NCBI RefSeq assembly: GCF_029210365.1
Contig: NZ_JARGES010000056.1
Location: 62,001 to 126,000 of the forward strand
DNA length: 64,000 bases
Reading direction: 5' to 3'
DNA from: Mesorhizobium sp. YIM 152430
GTDB lineage: Bacteria; Pseudomonadota; Alphaproteobacteria; Rhizobiales; Rhizobiaceae
The notes beneath the pieces were generated by a model that saw only the letters and a list, made by a program, of their open reading frames with translations, was not told where the DNA came from and did not search any database. How positions within the stretch are numbered: the first letter of the stretch is position 1; each line of letters opens with the position of its first letter. Of the stretch, positions 51,006-59,686 are shown in pieces. The position numbers were made by a program, and so were the translations under genes.

Positions 51006-51025
51006 GGCGGCCATTCGCGGCCGCC
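51006..51025 (-). terminator. Probable terminator after the membrane-protein pair
   Basis: A perfect GGCGGCC/GGCCGCC stem with a six-base loop is followed on the minus strand by TTCCTTTGT. It lies about 100 bp after the stop of the 278-residue membrane protein. The intervening bases contain a tandem AAGCTTAAC repeat near 51093-51111. Confidence 0.6.
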
Positions 51026-51123
51026 TGAGTTTGGAATCGGTGCTTGGGAGGAGGAGGAACAACCCGATTCGTTCATTAAGAATACGATACGAAGCTTAAC
51101 CAAAGCTTAACTCACGCATTGGC

Positions 51124-51960
51124 TCACCCGAGAAAGCCAAGAAAGGGCTGTCCCGAAAGAGCCTGCACGAAGGTGAATGCCACCAGCGCCACGAAAAGCA
51201 ATGTGGCGATTCGAAACGGTCTTCTCTCGTCCCGGCCGAAGATCGCAAGCGAGGCGAGGCCCATGACTGGCAGGAAATGCATCGCATGGGTGGAAAAGAA
51301 ATGGGCGACCCGCAAATCGCCGCCGTCGCGTGCCCATCCGAACAAGGCAAGTCCAGCCGCATCCGAGCGCACGCCGCCGACCCAGTGTCCATCGAAAGAA
51401 CTCATCGTGCCGGCGGTGATCACTGTCAGCGGCAGGACGAGCGCCAAGCCGACGACGATGCTTTCCTTGACAACCGGCGGCAAGCCCGTCTGGCCGTTAC
51501 GCGCGATCTGCCAGGCATAGACGGCGCTGGCCGACGTCAGCAGAACCGCAAGGCCGCCCATCGAAACGTAGATCGCCTCTCCGACAGGCGTCTTGTTGAA
51601 ATGGGCCGGCACACCGTTCGCCGCCGCGCCCATCAGCCAGATCATTTCGAGCAGGATCGCACCGATGACGGCGCCGATATAGATTCGATACCAGCGTTTG
51701 TGTTGCGTGCCGGCCGGCAGCCAGCGTGCGAAAACGGCGAGTGTCAGGACATAGATGGCCAGCGCGACCTGGAACTTCACAGGTTTCGACCAGACCGTGA
51801 CGTCGTTCGTCATCCGCCCGTCCACGAGCCCCGCGAAAATTGTGGGCGCAAGGAGGGTCAGCAGCAGGAGCCCGAGAAGGGTTAGGGCCGGTTCGGCACC
51901 GAGAAGCGATTTCAGCTTCAGCGGCCGCGCGTCGATATGGTCCAATGCAATCAGGGTCAT
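51124..51960 (-). CDS. Multi-pass membrane protein of unknown function
   Basis: The 278-residue product from ATG 51960 shows about seven or eight hydrophobic segments (TLLGLLLLTLLAPTIFAGL, VALAIYVLTLAVFARWL, YIGAVIGAILLEMIWLMGA, and more to the end). The open frame extends to 52545, but upstream residues are the antisense of the next gene and not credible. The family is not recognised. It starts 2 bp after the ABA4-like gene and is surely cotranscribed. It may act with that protein and respond to the divergent TetR regulator. Confidence 0.8.
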   Translation of the reverse strand: MTLIALDHIDARPLKLKSLLGAEPALTLLGLLLLTLLAPTIFAGLVDGRMTNDVTVWSKPVKFQVALAIYVLTLAVFARWLPAGTQHKRWYRIYIGAVIGAILLEMIWLMGAAANGVPAHFNKTPVGEAIYVSMGGLAVLLTSASAVYAWQIARNGQTGLPPVVKESIVVGLALVLPLTVITAGTMSSFDGHWVGGVRSDAAGLALFGWARDGGDLRVAHFFSTHAMHFLPVMGLASLAIFGRDERRPFRIATLLFVALVAFTFVQALSGQPFLGFLG

Positions 51961-51962
51961 GG

Positions 51963-52406
51963 TCAGCGTCCTTCGATGGCAGGCATGGCGCGGACCTGAA
52001 GACTGGCGGCGCGGATTGCGACGAAGGCCAGATAACCGGCAGGTCCGAACAGGAAGGTCAACGGCAGGCAGGACAGGACGAGCCAGAACGGCACGCCGTC
52101 CGTGCGTCCCGTGCGAACGATCCATGCGCCCACGAACAGATCGAAGGCGAGATAGTGCAGCCAGCCAGCCAGCAGCAGTTCGCGCGTCTGGAAAAGCTGT
52201 GCCACCTCGTCGAGCGAGGCAAACCCGCCCTCCGCCCGTGACCAGAAGGCGAGGATCAGTCCCGCATAGGCGACCGATATCAGCGCCGGCATCGCATAGG
52301 TCGCCGCAAGATTGCTGATGCGCGGCATCAGCGGGCTCACGATCAGCGTCGCCCAGCCGGCGACGGCAATCAGCGTGGCATACTGGAAAATCAGGTCGGC
52401 GCTCAT
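51963..52406 (-). CDS. ABA4-like membrane protein
   Basis: A 147-residue protein with four membrane segments, resembling the ABA4-like (DUF4281) family named after a plant carotenoid gene. The family segment RELLLAGWLHYLAFDLFVGA followed by WIVRTGR is intact. In bacteria the function is unclear. It is the first gene of a leftward pair, divergent from a TetR regulator across 116 bp with inverted repeats, so expression is probably repressed by that regulator. Confidence 0.85.
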   Translation of the reverse strand: MSADLIFQYATLIAVAGWATLIVSPLMPRISNLAATYAMPALISVAYAGLILAFWSRAEGGFASLDEVAQLFQTRELLLAGWLHYLAFDLFVGAWIVRTGRTDGVPFWLVLSCLPLTFLFGPAGYLAFVAIRAASLQVRAMPAIEGR

Positions 52407-52428
52407 CGGTGGCTTCCTTCAAACCTTT

Positions 52429-52477
52429 CTTGACATCGTCAAGATTGATGTTGCCAGATATCTTTCCATTGTCAACA
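52429..52477. promoter_or_regulatory. Candidate TetR operators between ABA4-like and tetR genes
   Basis: Two inverted repeats occupy the divergent promoter: CTTGAC-ATC-GTCAAG (52429-52443) and TGTTGCCA (52449-52456) facing TGTCAACA (52470-52477), seven of eight positions pairing. The shared TTGNCA core suggests one regulator binds both. Confidence 0.55.
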
Positions 52478-52522
52478 TTGAAATTCCGGTCCATGTAGGA
52501 GGGATAATGCTGGAGACCCGAT

Positions 52523-53137
52523 TTGCCGACTGCCTTGCCGCACAAGCCCTACCATCACGGCGATTTACGTTTGACACTGATCGCCGCTGCCGAGGCGGAG
52601 TTGGTCGAAAAGGGGCTGGAAGGCTTTTCGCTACGCGGCTGCGCAAAGCGCGCCGGCGTCTCGCACGCAGCGCCCGCCCATCACTTCAAGGACGCCGACG
52701 CGCTTTTGTCCGCGCTCGCCGCCGAAGGTTTCGACCGCCTGAACGAGTCTATGGTCAAAGCGATGGACGCCGCCGATGGCGGCATGATTGAAAAATTCGT
52801 GGCCTCGGGCGTCGGCTACGTCATGTTCGCCTGCGCCAATCCGGCGCTCTTCCACCTGATGTTCGGGTCGAAACGCCCCGACCATGAAAGCCCCAGACTG
52901 TCGGAAGCCGGCGGTCGAGCCTTCGCAGTCCTTACCGGAAACGTCCTCGCCATGACCGGTCGCGATTACGCCAACGACCCCGCAGCCGGCGAGGATGTCA
53001 TCGCCGCCTGGGCGATGGTCCACGGGCTCTCCGAACTCCTGATCGGCGACAAGCTGCATCTGCCCGAAGACATGCCTCCCGCCGCCCTCGAGACGATGAT
53101 CGCCGCAATCATCCGCCGCTCAGCGCCGAAATCCTAA
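52523..53137 (+). CDS. TetR-family transcriptional regulator
   Basis: Repressor-type regulator of 204 residues. The HTH is typical: HHGDLRLTLIAAAEAELVEK then FSLRGCAKRAGVSHAAPAHH (about 35-54). A WHG-type C-terminal domain follows (AWAMVHGLSELLIGD). The start is TTG at 52523 with GGAG upstream; a nearby ATG is out of frame. It is divergent from the ABA4-like gene. Its final four bases overlap the stop of the convergent hydrolase gene. Confidence 0.9.
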   Translation: MPTALPHKPYHHGDLRLTLIAAAEAELVEKGLEGFSLRGCAKRAGVSHAAPAHHFKDADALLSALAAEGFDRLNESMVKAMDAADGGMIEKFVASGVGYVMFACANPALFHLMFGSKRPDHESPRLSEAGGRAFAVLTGNVLAMTGRDYANDPAAGEDVIAAWAMVHGLSELLIGDKLHLPEDMPPAALETMIAAIIRRSAPKS

Positions 53138-53979
53138 CATCCCGGCCGCCCGGCCCGCTCCCGCACGAAATTGCTGATATCGGCCAGCGTCGACGCTTGG
53201 CCGCGCAACGGCGATGCGATGGCCCCGACGATGTTGATATGTCCGACACCGTCATAGATGCGCACTTCCGCCCGGTTTCCGGCCGCCCGCAGCGCCTGCG
53301 CCAGGATGCGGCTATCCTCGGCTTCGACCGTGCGGTCCGACGATCCATGCAGAAGAAGGGTCGCGGGCGCGCGTCCGCTTGCGAAATTGATCGGCTGGCT
53401 TTGATCGCGCGTCGCCTCGGGAAAGATGCGCCGGTAGCGCTCGCTCGTCAGCGGCAGGAAATCATAGGGGCCGGCGATGCCGATGAAGCCGGAGATCGTG
53501 TCGCAGGCCGCACCGCCCAGATAGCGCCTGTCGAACGCCAGCAACGCACCGATCTGCGCTCCGGCCGAATGGCCGACGAGAGCCACCGGGCGTCCGCCGG
53601 CGACATCGCGCCGGATCGCCGCAACGGCTTGCGCGGCATCCTCCACGAAATCGGGAAATCTGACCTCGGGATAGAGCCGGTAATCGGGAATGACGGCGAC
53701 GAAGCCTTGTTCGGCAAGCGCGTTGCCGACGAAGCGATACATGCCGCGCTCGCCGCTCGACCACGCGCCGCCGTAAAGGAACACGACCACCGGCGCGTCC
53801 GTTCCCGCTCCGACCGGCCGGTAGACGTCGTAGCGCTGGCGCGGTCCCTGCCCGTAGGCCAGCCCGGTTTCCACCGCGACGGCGTCGGTGTTCGACATGG
53901 AATTGACGATCCCCACCGCGCCGCCGCAGCCGGGCAGCACGATCAGGACAGCGAGGAACAGGATCTTGATAAGGGACAT
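53134..53979 (-). CDS. Alpha/beta hydrolase (esterase-like) lipoprotein
   Basis: Exported, probably lipid-anchored hydrolase of 281 residues. The lipobox LPGC puts the acylated Cys at 18. The carboxylesterase features are HGG-like LYGGAW (68-73), the nucleophile Ser138 in GHSAG, and a late Asp/His pair (SSDRTVEAED, GVGHINIVGA). It resembles the BD-FAE/kynurenine-formamidase-like group. Substrate unknown. Confidence 0.9.
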   Translation of the reverse strand: MSLIKILFLAVLIVLPGCGGAVGIVNSMSNTDAVAVETGLAYGQGPRQRYDVYRPVGAGTDAPVVVFLYGGAWSSGERGMYRFVGNALAEQGFVAVIPDYRLYPEVRFPDFVEDAAQAVAAIRRDVAGGRPVALVGHSAGAQIGALLAFDRRYLGGAACDTISGFIGIAGPYDFLPLTSERYRRIFPEATRDQSQPINFASGRAPATLLLHGSSDRTVEAEDSRILAQALRAAGNRAEVRIYDGVGHINIVGAIASPLRGQASTLADISNFVRERAGRPGC

Positions 53980-54038
53980 GTGGCGCCGTGGCTGGGAAAT
54001 CTCCTCCCAGCAACGAGGCGGGCGTCCTCGAAGTTTCG

Positions 54039-54800
54039 TCAGACTTTCACGCCGGCGACATTCGCCTCAATATGGTCGACCAGCGCGTCCGGCAGGTTGA
54101 GCCGGCCGGCCAACTGGTCGAGATAGCCGCGCTCGGCGCGTGAATCCGGATCGATGGCCAGCCGCGAGGCGGTATAGATCTCGATCCTCTGTTCCTCGCT
54201 CTGCGCCTCGCGCACGATGTCGTCGAGATTGACCGGCTTGGAAAGTTCGGTCAGCAGGAACTGCTCGGCTTCCGCATCGACGCCGGCATCGCCCAGCCGC
54301 CCGGCGATCTTGGCGCGCTCGGCCTCGTCGATATGTCCGTCGGCGCGCGCCGCTGCGATCATCGCCCGCACGATGGTCAGCGCGAAGGCATCCTCACCCT
54401 GAGGCGCGCGCGCGGGGTGGAACGGCGTGTCGGAGGGCGGCGGCAGAAGTTCCGGCTCGCGCCCGGCGGGCGCCGCCGTCTGCGGCTGCTGGCCCTTCTG
54501 GTAGTCGTTATAGGCCTTGTAGGCGAGGCCGGCGATCGCAGCCATGCCGCCGATCTTCAGCGCCGAGCCGCCAAGCTTGCGCCCCTTGCCCGAAAGAAGA
54601 AGCCCGGCCAGAGCCGCCGTCGCCATCGGATTGTCCTTGGCAAGCTGGCCGATCTTGCCCATGCCGCCGCCGCTTGCAAGCCCGCCCAGACCACCTGCAA
54701 GCCCGCCCGACCCGCCGCCGGCAAGGCCGCCCAGACCGCCCTTGGACAGGGAACCTGACGAGCCCAAAAGGCCGTCGATGAGCTTCTTGGGGTCGAACAT
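54039..54800 (-). CDS. DUF533/TerB-family inner-membrane protein (YebE-like)
   Basis: The 253 residues comprise an N-terminal Gly/Leu/Ala repeat region (about 14-48), a hydrophobic helix (about 72-92), a Pro-rich linker and a C-terminal TerB-like helical domain. The domain reads IVRAMIAAARADGHIDEAER and IYTASRLAIDPDSRAERGYL, as in E. coli YebE. The role is unknown; envelope-stress or tellurite-related annotation is common. The glycine repeats make the N-terminus low-complexity. Confidence 0.9.
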   Translation of the reverse strand: MFDPKKLIDGLLGSSGSLSKGGLGGLAGGGSGGLAGGLGGLASGGGMGKIGQLAKDNPMATAALAGLLLSGKGRKLGGSALKIGGMAAIAGLAYKAYNDYQKGQQPQTAAPAGREPELLPPPSDTPFHPARAPQGEDAFALTIVRAMIAAARADGHIDEAERAKIAGRLGDAGVDAEAEQFLLTELSKPVNLDDIVREAQSEEQRIEIYTASRLAIDPDSRAERGYLDQLAGRLNLPDALVDHIEANVAGVKV

Positions 54801-54893
54801 GGGCTTCTCCTCATCTCTTTTTGCCAGTACCGGCAGTCGAGATTAGCTAGGGGTCGACCTCATGGATTGCAATGCGCGGGCAGCAAAAGTCGC

Positions 54894-55817
54894 CTATCCC
54901 CCGATATGCGGCGTGCCCCTCGCCTTCGCGCGCTCCACCTGGCGCTGCCGCTCGGCATAGCGCTCGCGATCCGCGTCGCTCCGTTCGTCGTGGCAGGCCG
55001 CGCAGGAAATCCCCTCGACGAAGAGCGGCGACAGCCGGTCCTGCGGCATCAGCGGCCGCCGGCAGGCGCGGCAAAGCTCTGCTGCGCTTTCGCGCAAGCC
55101 ATGCCCCACCGCCACGCGTTCGTCGAAAACGAAGCATTCGCCCCGCCACAGGCTCTCGTCTTCCGGCACCTCTTCGAGATAGCGCAGGATGCCGCCCCTG
55201 AGGTGATAGACCTCGTCGAGCCCGGCCGATTTGGCATAGGCCGTCGCCTTTTCGCAGCGGATGCCGCCGGTGCAGAACATCGCCAGCTTACGGCCTTGAA
55301 GCGCAACGCGATTGGTCTCCAGCCAGTCGGGAAATTCGCGGAAGCTGTCCGTCTTCGGATCGATCGCGCGCTCGAACGTGCCGAGCCCGATTTCGTATCC
55401 GTTGCGCGTGTCGATCACCACCGTTTCAGGATCGGCGATCAGCGCGTTCCAGTCGTTTGGCTCGACATAGGTGCCTGCATCGCGTTCCGGGTCGATGCCG
55501 GCAACGCCCATCGTCACGATCTCAGCCTTGAGCCGCACCTTCATCCGATGGAACGGCATCTCGCGCGCGCCCGAATATTTGACGTCCAGCTTGCCAAGCG
55601 CCGGCACCGCTTCGAGATTGGCGACGAGCCCGTCGATGGCGTCCGGGGCGCCCGCCACCGTGCCGTTGATCCCCTCATGCGCCAGCAGCAGCGTGCCCTT
55701 GATGCCCCGCTTCGCGCAGAAATCGGCGAGCGGCGCGCGCATCTCGCGCCAGCCGGGCAGACGAGCGAAACGGTAGAGCGCGACGACCTTGATCGGCATG
55801 TCGGAAGACGTGTGCAT
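54894..55817 (-). CDS. trhO: tRNA uridine(34) hydroxylase TrhO (rhodanese family)
   Basis: Oxygen-dependent tRNA U34 5-hydroxylase, formerly YceA. The 307 residues include the N-terminal acylphosphatase-like domain (KGTLLLAHEGINGTVAG) and a rhodanese domain with active-site Cys182 in MFCTGGIRCEKA, plus a C-terminal Cys pair region (CRACRRP, CAACH). The start at 55817 could instead be the Met six codons later. A single gene. Confidence 0.92.
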   Translation of the reverse strand: MHTSSDMPIKVVALYRFARLPGWREMRAPLADFCAKRGIKGTLLLAHEGINGTVAGAPDAIDGLVANLEAVPALGKLDVKYSGAREMPFHRMKVRLKAEIVTMGVAGIDPERDAGTYVEPNDWNALIADPETVVIDTRNGYEIGLGTFERAIDPKTDSFREFPDWLETNRVALQGRKLAMFCTGGIRCEKATAYAKSAGLDEVYHLRGGILRYLEEVPEDESLWRGECFVFDERVAVGHGLRESAAELCRACRRPLMPQDRLSPLFVEGISCAACHDERSDADRERYAERQRQVERAKARGTPHIGG

Positions 55818-55917
55818 GGCGCGCAGATAATCCGTCCGGCGAAGACGCGCAACCGGGACTTATCCCCGCCGCCGGAAAAGAGAGGAAAATATCCCCCACC
55901 CCAACGAGGATACCCCC

Positions 55918-56775
55918 ATGCTCGATCCCGAAATCCGCACCGCCCTCATCTCTGTCGCCCGCGCCTTCGACCTCGACCCCGCGACGCTCGCCGCCGTCGC
56001 ATCCGTCGAGAGCAATCTCGTTGCCCATGCCATGGTCGACGGCCGGCGCGAACCGTTGATCCGTTTCGAGGGCCACTATTTCGACCGCCGGCTGTCCGGG
56101 CAAGCGCAGGCCAGGGCACGCGCCGCCGGCCTCGCCTCGCCGACAGCCGGCGCCATCCGCAATCCCGCATCCCAGGCCGCGCGCTGGGCGATGCTCGAAC
56201 GCGCCCGGTCCATCGACCCCGGGGCGGCGGATGAAGCCACTTCCTGGGGCATGGGCCAGGTCATGGGCGCACACTGGGCATGGCTCGGCTTCGCCTCGGT
56301 CGGGGCGCTGGTCGCCGAAGCGCGTTCGGGCGCCGAGGGACAGGTGCGCCTGATGGCACGCTACATCGAAAAGGCCGGGCTGGCCGGCGCGCTCGCCCGC
56401 CGCGACTGGCCAGCCTTCGCGCGCGGCTATAACGGCCCCGGCTTTGCCCGCAACGCCTATGACGTGAAACTCGCTTCCGGCCATGGGCGCTACGCCCGGC
56501 TCGACTGGACTGGCGCGCACACGGCGCTTCGGCGCGGCGACCGCGGCGAGAAGGTCTCCGAACTCCAGCGCCGTCTCGTCGCCCATGGCGCGACGCTTTC
56601 CGTCGACGGCGTGTTCGGTTCCCTCACCCAGCACGCAGTCCGCGCCTTTCAGCTTCGGCGTGGATTGACCGCCCATGGCATCGCCGACGCGCCGACGCTT
56701 GCAGCGCTCGCCGCGCCCCGTGGACCGCTGGGGCGGCTGCTCGAAACCCTGCTTTCCGTGTTCGCGCGAGGGTGA
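55918..56775 (+). CDS. N-acetylmuramidase with C-terminal peptidoglycan-binding domain
   Basis: The 285-residue protein joins an N-acetylmuramidase (DUF3380-type) domain (about 10-185: ASVESNLVAH, RFEGHYFDRRL, SWGMGQVMGAHWAWLGF, NGPGFARNAYD) to a PG_binding_1 repeat (about 205-265: LRRGDRGEKVSELQRRL, DGVFGSLTQHAVRAFQ). No signal peptide is evident. This arrangement is common in phage or gene-transfer-agent endolysins, but no phage genes flank it. It could be a domesticated lysin or a cytoplasmically held lysis enzyme. Confidence 0.88.
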   Translation: MLDPEIRTALISVARAFDLDPATLAAVASVESNLVAHAMVDGRREPLIRFEGHYFDRRLSGQAQARARAAGLASPTAGAIRNPASQAARWAMLERARSIDPGAADEATSWGMGQVMGAHWAWLGFASVGALVAEARSGAEGQVRLMARYIEKAGLAGALARRDWPAFARGYNGPGFARNAYDVKLASGHGRYARLDWTGAHTALRRGDRGEKVSELQRRLVAHGATLSVDGVFGSLTQHAVRAFQLRRGLTAHGIADAPTLAALAAPRGPLGRLLETLLSVFARG

Positions 56776-56822
56776 CTTGTGGCCCGCAGCCATGCTAAAT
56801 CGGTTGAAAAGGAGAATGCATC

Positions 56823-57464
56823 ATGGCGAAATCACAGGCCGAGCGGCTGCGCGCCCTCATCGGAACCCAGCCCGTCATTCCCGTGATCCGAATCGACGAA
56901 CTGGCACATGCGGTCCCGATGGCAAAGGCGCTGGTCGCCGGCGGTCTGCCGGCGATCGAGGTGACCTTGCGCACCCCGGTCGCGCTCGACGCGATCCGCC
57001 TGATCATCGACGAGTTGCCGGATGCGATCGTCGGCGCCGGCACCATCCTCGATGCCCGGCAGTTCGACGCAGCCGAAAAGGCCGGCGCGAAATTCATCGT
57101 CAGCCCCGGCACGACGCAGGAGTTGCTGGATGCCGCGCGCACCAGCGTCACCCCTCTTTTGCCCGGCGCGATCACGCCGAGCGAGATCATGGCGATGCGG
57201 GAGGAAGGCTATGGCTTCCTGAAATTCTTCCCCGCCGAACAGTCGGGCGGCGCGTCCTTCCTCAAGGCCATTTCCGCGCCGATCCCGGATGTGCTGTTCT
57301 GTCCGACCGGCGGCGTCTCGCCGGCCAATGTTGCGACCTGGCTCGGCCTGCCCAACGTCGCCTGCGTCGGCGGCTCCTGGGTCGTCCCCGACGCCGCCGT
57401 CAAGGCCGGCGACTGGCCCGAAGTCGAGCGCCTGTCCCGCGAGGCGGCCGCGCTGCGAGCGTAA
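56823..57464 (+). CDS. eda: KDPG/KHG aldolase
   Basis: 2-keto-3-deoxy-6-phosphogluconate aldolase of the Entner-Doudoroff pathway, 213 residues. The Schiff-base Lys134 is in LKFFPAE, general base Glu46 in AIEVTLR, and GAGTILD and FCPTGG phosphate-binding segments are present. A ribosome site AAGGAG precedes the ATG. It stands apart from edd/zwf genes. A strong terminator lies 25 bp after its stop. Confidence 0.94.
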   Translation: MAKSQAERLRALIGTQPVIPVIRIDELAHAVPMAKALVAGGLPAIEVTLRTPVALDAIRLIIDELPDAIVGAGTILDARQFDAAEKAGAKFIVSPGTTQELLDAARTSVTPLLPGAITPSEIMAMREEGYGFLKFFPAEQSGGASFLKAISAPIPDVLFCPTGGVSPANVATWLGLPNVACVGGSWVVPDAAVKAGDWPEVERLSREAAALRA

Positions 57465-57488
57465 TCCAGGGGCTCTGCTTCAGCCTGC

Positions 57489-57512
57489 CCGACGCTATAT
57501 CGTCGGTTTTTT
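57489..57512 (+). terminator. Intrinsic terminator of eda
   Basis: Perfect CCGACG/CGTCGG stem, loop CTATAT, then six T. It lies 25 bp beyond the eda stop. Confidence 0.85.
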
Positions 57513-57519
57513 CGAAGGG

Positions 57520-57620
57520 AACCCCCACCCCGTATCCCTCCCCACAAGGGGAAGGGAGGGCGTCTGCGTAGCGGCCGATCGTTCAAACCAGGTGATGCAC
57601 CGAAGGTCGTGCGTGACGCC
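57520..57620. repeat. Truncated copy of the palindromic intergenic element
   Basis: The left arm (ACCCCCACCCCGTATCCCTC, then CCCACAAGGGG) is present from 57520 and the middle TTCAAACCAGGTGATGCA matches the full copies. The right arm is missing. Substitutions show it is an old copy. It lies just after the eda terminator. Confidence 0.7.
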
Positions 57621-57622
57621 CG

Positions 57623-57642
57623 CGGCAGCCACCCGGCTGCCG
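57623..57642 (+). terminator. Second hairpin downstream of eda
   Basis: CGGCAGCC, loop ACCC, GGCTGCCG, followed by TTCTCATTT. An eight-base perfect stem where the missing right arm of the repeat would be. It may be a back-up terminator between eda and the convergent DUF882 gene. Confidence 0.5.
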
Positions 57643-57669
57643 TTCTCATTTCCAGTCTTTCGGCAGCAA

Positions 57670-59469
57670 TCAGTTAAATCGCGCCACCGACATGAACTCC
57701 ACCGCCTTGCCGGAGAATCGGCTTGCATCGGGTTGGACATCGCTGCGCTGGAACCCGGCGGTGTAGATCAGCGCCGGCGGCGTGCGCACGATGTTGTAGG
57801 CGAAGGACGGCGCAGTCGTGCCGGTCTGGACCTGTTCCACGCGTCCCGGCTCCAGCGCCCAGCGCGCCATCTCCGGCGTCGCCTCGACCGCGCGCGAGCG
57901 GCGTTGCTGGCGCGCGTCGGTCGCGGTCGGTTTGCCGAGCTTGGCGGTGGTGCGCACGCCCGATTCGATCGCGTGCATCGGCGAGGTGCCTTCGGTGCGG
58001 GCGATCAGCGCGGCGCGCGGCGAGGACTCGAGCGCGGCGACCTGCTGCTGCTTGATCGCCTGCGCGGCTTCTCTGGCATCGATGCCGTTGGCCGTGCGCG
58101 ACGCGTCGAGATCGAACGGCTTTGCCGCAACGGTGTCGGGCAAGGCGGCGAGCGCGAAGATCTCGCCGGCCGTGCGTCCGTCGCCTGCCGCCGGTTCGGC
58201 GGAGACGACCTGCGTTCCGCCGCCGGCCGGCTTCGGCGCTTCCGTCAGAAGCTGGCTGATCGCATCGGAACCGCCGCGGCTCGGCCGTTCGGCCAGAAGC
58301 GCGGCGACCGGCACGCCCGTTTCGGGCGTCTTGATCGTCGCGACCAGGGCGTCGGCCGCTTCTTCCGGTGCGGGCGTGTAGTCGGGGCGGCGCGTGGGCA
58401 GCGGAATGTTGAGCGCAACTTCCGTGGCCGTCGCAGCCTCATGAGACGGAGCTTCGGATTGGGCGTCGAAGTTTTCGGCCATCGCGGCGGCCGCGACCGT
58501 CGGCACGGCGGGCGGCACGGCCGCGACTTCGGCCTGCGGACGGGGAGCGGCGAGCGGAACCGGAATGGCGCGTGCCGGCAGGGCCGCAATGATCGTCTCG
58601 GGCGCTTGCGCCACCGGCGCGGCAGGAACGGGAGCCTGGCGCTGCGGCGCTGCCTGGGCGGGCGCCGCGGCGACAGCGACGTCCTCCTCGTCATCCGCGC
58701 CGCCGCCGCCGCCGAACAGCGTGGCGAGCAGGCCCCTGCCGGAGCCTCCGCCGCTGCCGCCTGCGCTGGCCACGGCGAAGCCGCCGGAGCGCTTGCGCGA
58801 TTCATAGGCGGCCATGGCCTGCTTGAAGCCGGGAAGCGGCTTGCCGTCGCTCGGCGTGTGGATGGTCTTGCCGTCGGGGAACACGGCCATCAGGTCGTTG
58901 CGGCGCATCCGCGGCCAGTGGCGCACATTGCCGACGTCGAGATGGACGAAGGGCGCGCCCGATGTCGGGTAGTAGCCCACGCCGCCGCCTTCCATCCTGA
59001 GGCCCGCCGCGCGCAGCGTCGAGAGTTTCACGCCCGGAATGTAGAAGTCGATCGCCTTGCCGAGCGTGTGCTGGCTCTTCTCGGCGACGCCGGAAGAGCG
59101 CGAGCGCAGCATGTTGTTGGTCCTGGGCGAACGATAGGCCGACACGACGTGGATCGGCTCGCGCCCGCCGACCTGCTGGTAGACCTCCCACAACAGGTCG
59201 ATCACCTGCGGGTCCATCTTGGTCGGTTCGTTCTGCCGCCAGTCCCGCAGGAAGTGGTTCACCTGGTTCAGCCCGTTCTGGTCGAAACGGTTGCCGCGCT
59301 TGAACGTGATGTCCGCGCGTTCCTTGGTGTGAATGTTGTAGAGCTTCAGCGTGCGCGTCTGCGCGTCGGCATTTGCCATGGCGCAGAACGAAAAGGCGAA
59401 GGCGATCATCAGGGCCGTCGCGGCCCGGCGGGCGAAGCCGCCGCTCATGATCCGCCGAGTGTTGGGCAT
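57670..59469 (-). CDS. DUF882 / peptidase M15-like exported protein with long Ala/Pro tail
   Basis: YcbK-like protein of the LAS (D-Ala-D-Ala peptidase M15) fold. The signal peptide ends near ANADA; the domain (about 40-200) has SAYRSPRTNNMLRSRSSGVA, SQHTLGKAIDFYIPG and APFVHLDVGNVRHW, giving the His/Asp/His metal ligands. The remaining 390 or so residues are low-complexity Ala, Pro and Val with no clear domain, long for the family. I use ATG 59469; an upstream TTG (59487) or an internal ATG are alternatives. Likely a periplasmic peptidoglycan-related protein. Confidence 0.85.
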   Translation of the reverse strand: MPNTRRIMSGGFARRAATALMIAFAFSFCAMANADAQTRTLKLYNIHTKERADITFKRGNRFDQNGLNQVNHFLRDWRQNEPTKMDPQVIDLLWEVYQQVGGREPIHVVSAYRSPRTNNMLRSRSSGVAEKSQHTLGKAIDFYIPGVKLSTLRAAGLRMEGGGVGYYPTSGAPFVHLDVGNVRHWPRMRRNDLMAVFPDGKTIHTPSDGKPLPGFKQAMAAYESRKRSGGFAVASAGGSGGGSGRGLLATLFGGGGGADDEEDVAVAAAPAQAAPQRQAPVPAAPVAQAPETIIAALPARAIPVPLAAPRPQAEVAAVPPAVPTVAAAAMAENFDAQSEAPSHEAATATEVALNIPLPTRRPDYTPAPEEAADALVATIKTPETGVPVAALLAERPSRGGSDAISQLLTEAPKPAGGGTQVVSAEPAAGDGRTAGEIFALAALPDTVAAKPFDLDASRTANGIDAREAAQAIKQQQVAALESSPRAALIARTEGTSPMHAIESGVRTTAKLGKPTATDARQQRRSRAVEATPEMARWALEPGRVEQVQTGTTAPSFAYNIVRTPPALIYTAGFQRSDVQPDASRFSGKAVEFMSVARFN

Positions 59470-59686
59470 TCCAGCGATACTGATCAAAACATCTCGCCTT
59501 GTCGGCTGTTGAGTGTCCCCGGACCGATTCCGGACGGCAATAGTCGTCCAAATATCAGCGCTAATGGTTAATCAGCACTTAGTGCGGCCGTTCACGTTCG
59601 GCGGACGTCGCGAATGGAGGCGACGCGGATGGCGAAACTGTGGTCGACTGCCTGTCAAAATGGCTATCGCTAACCCTGGGGCACCG

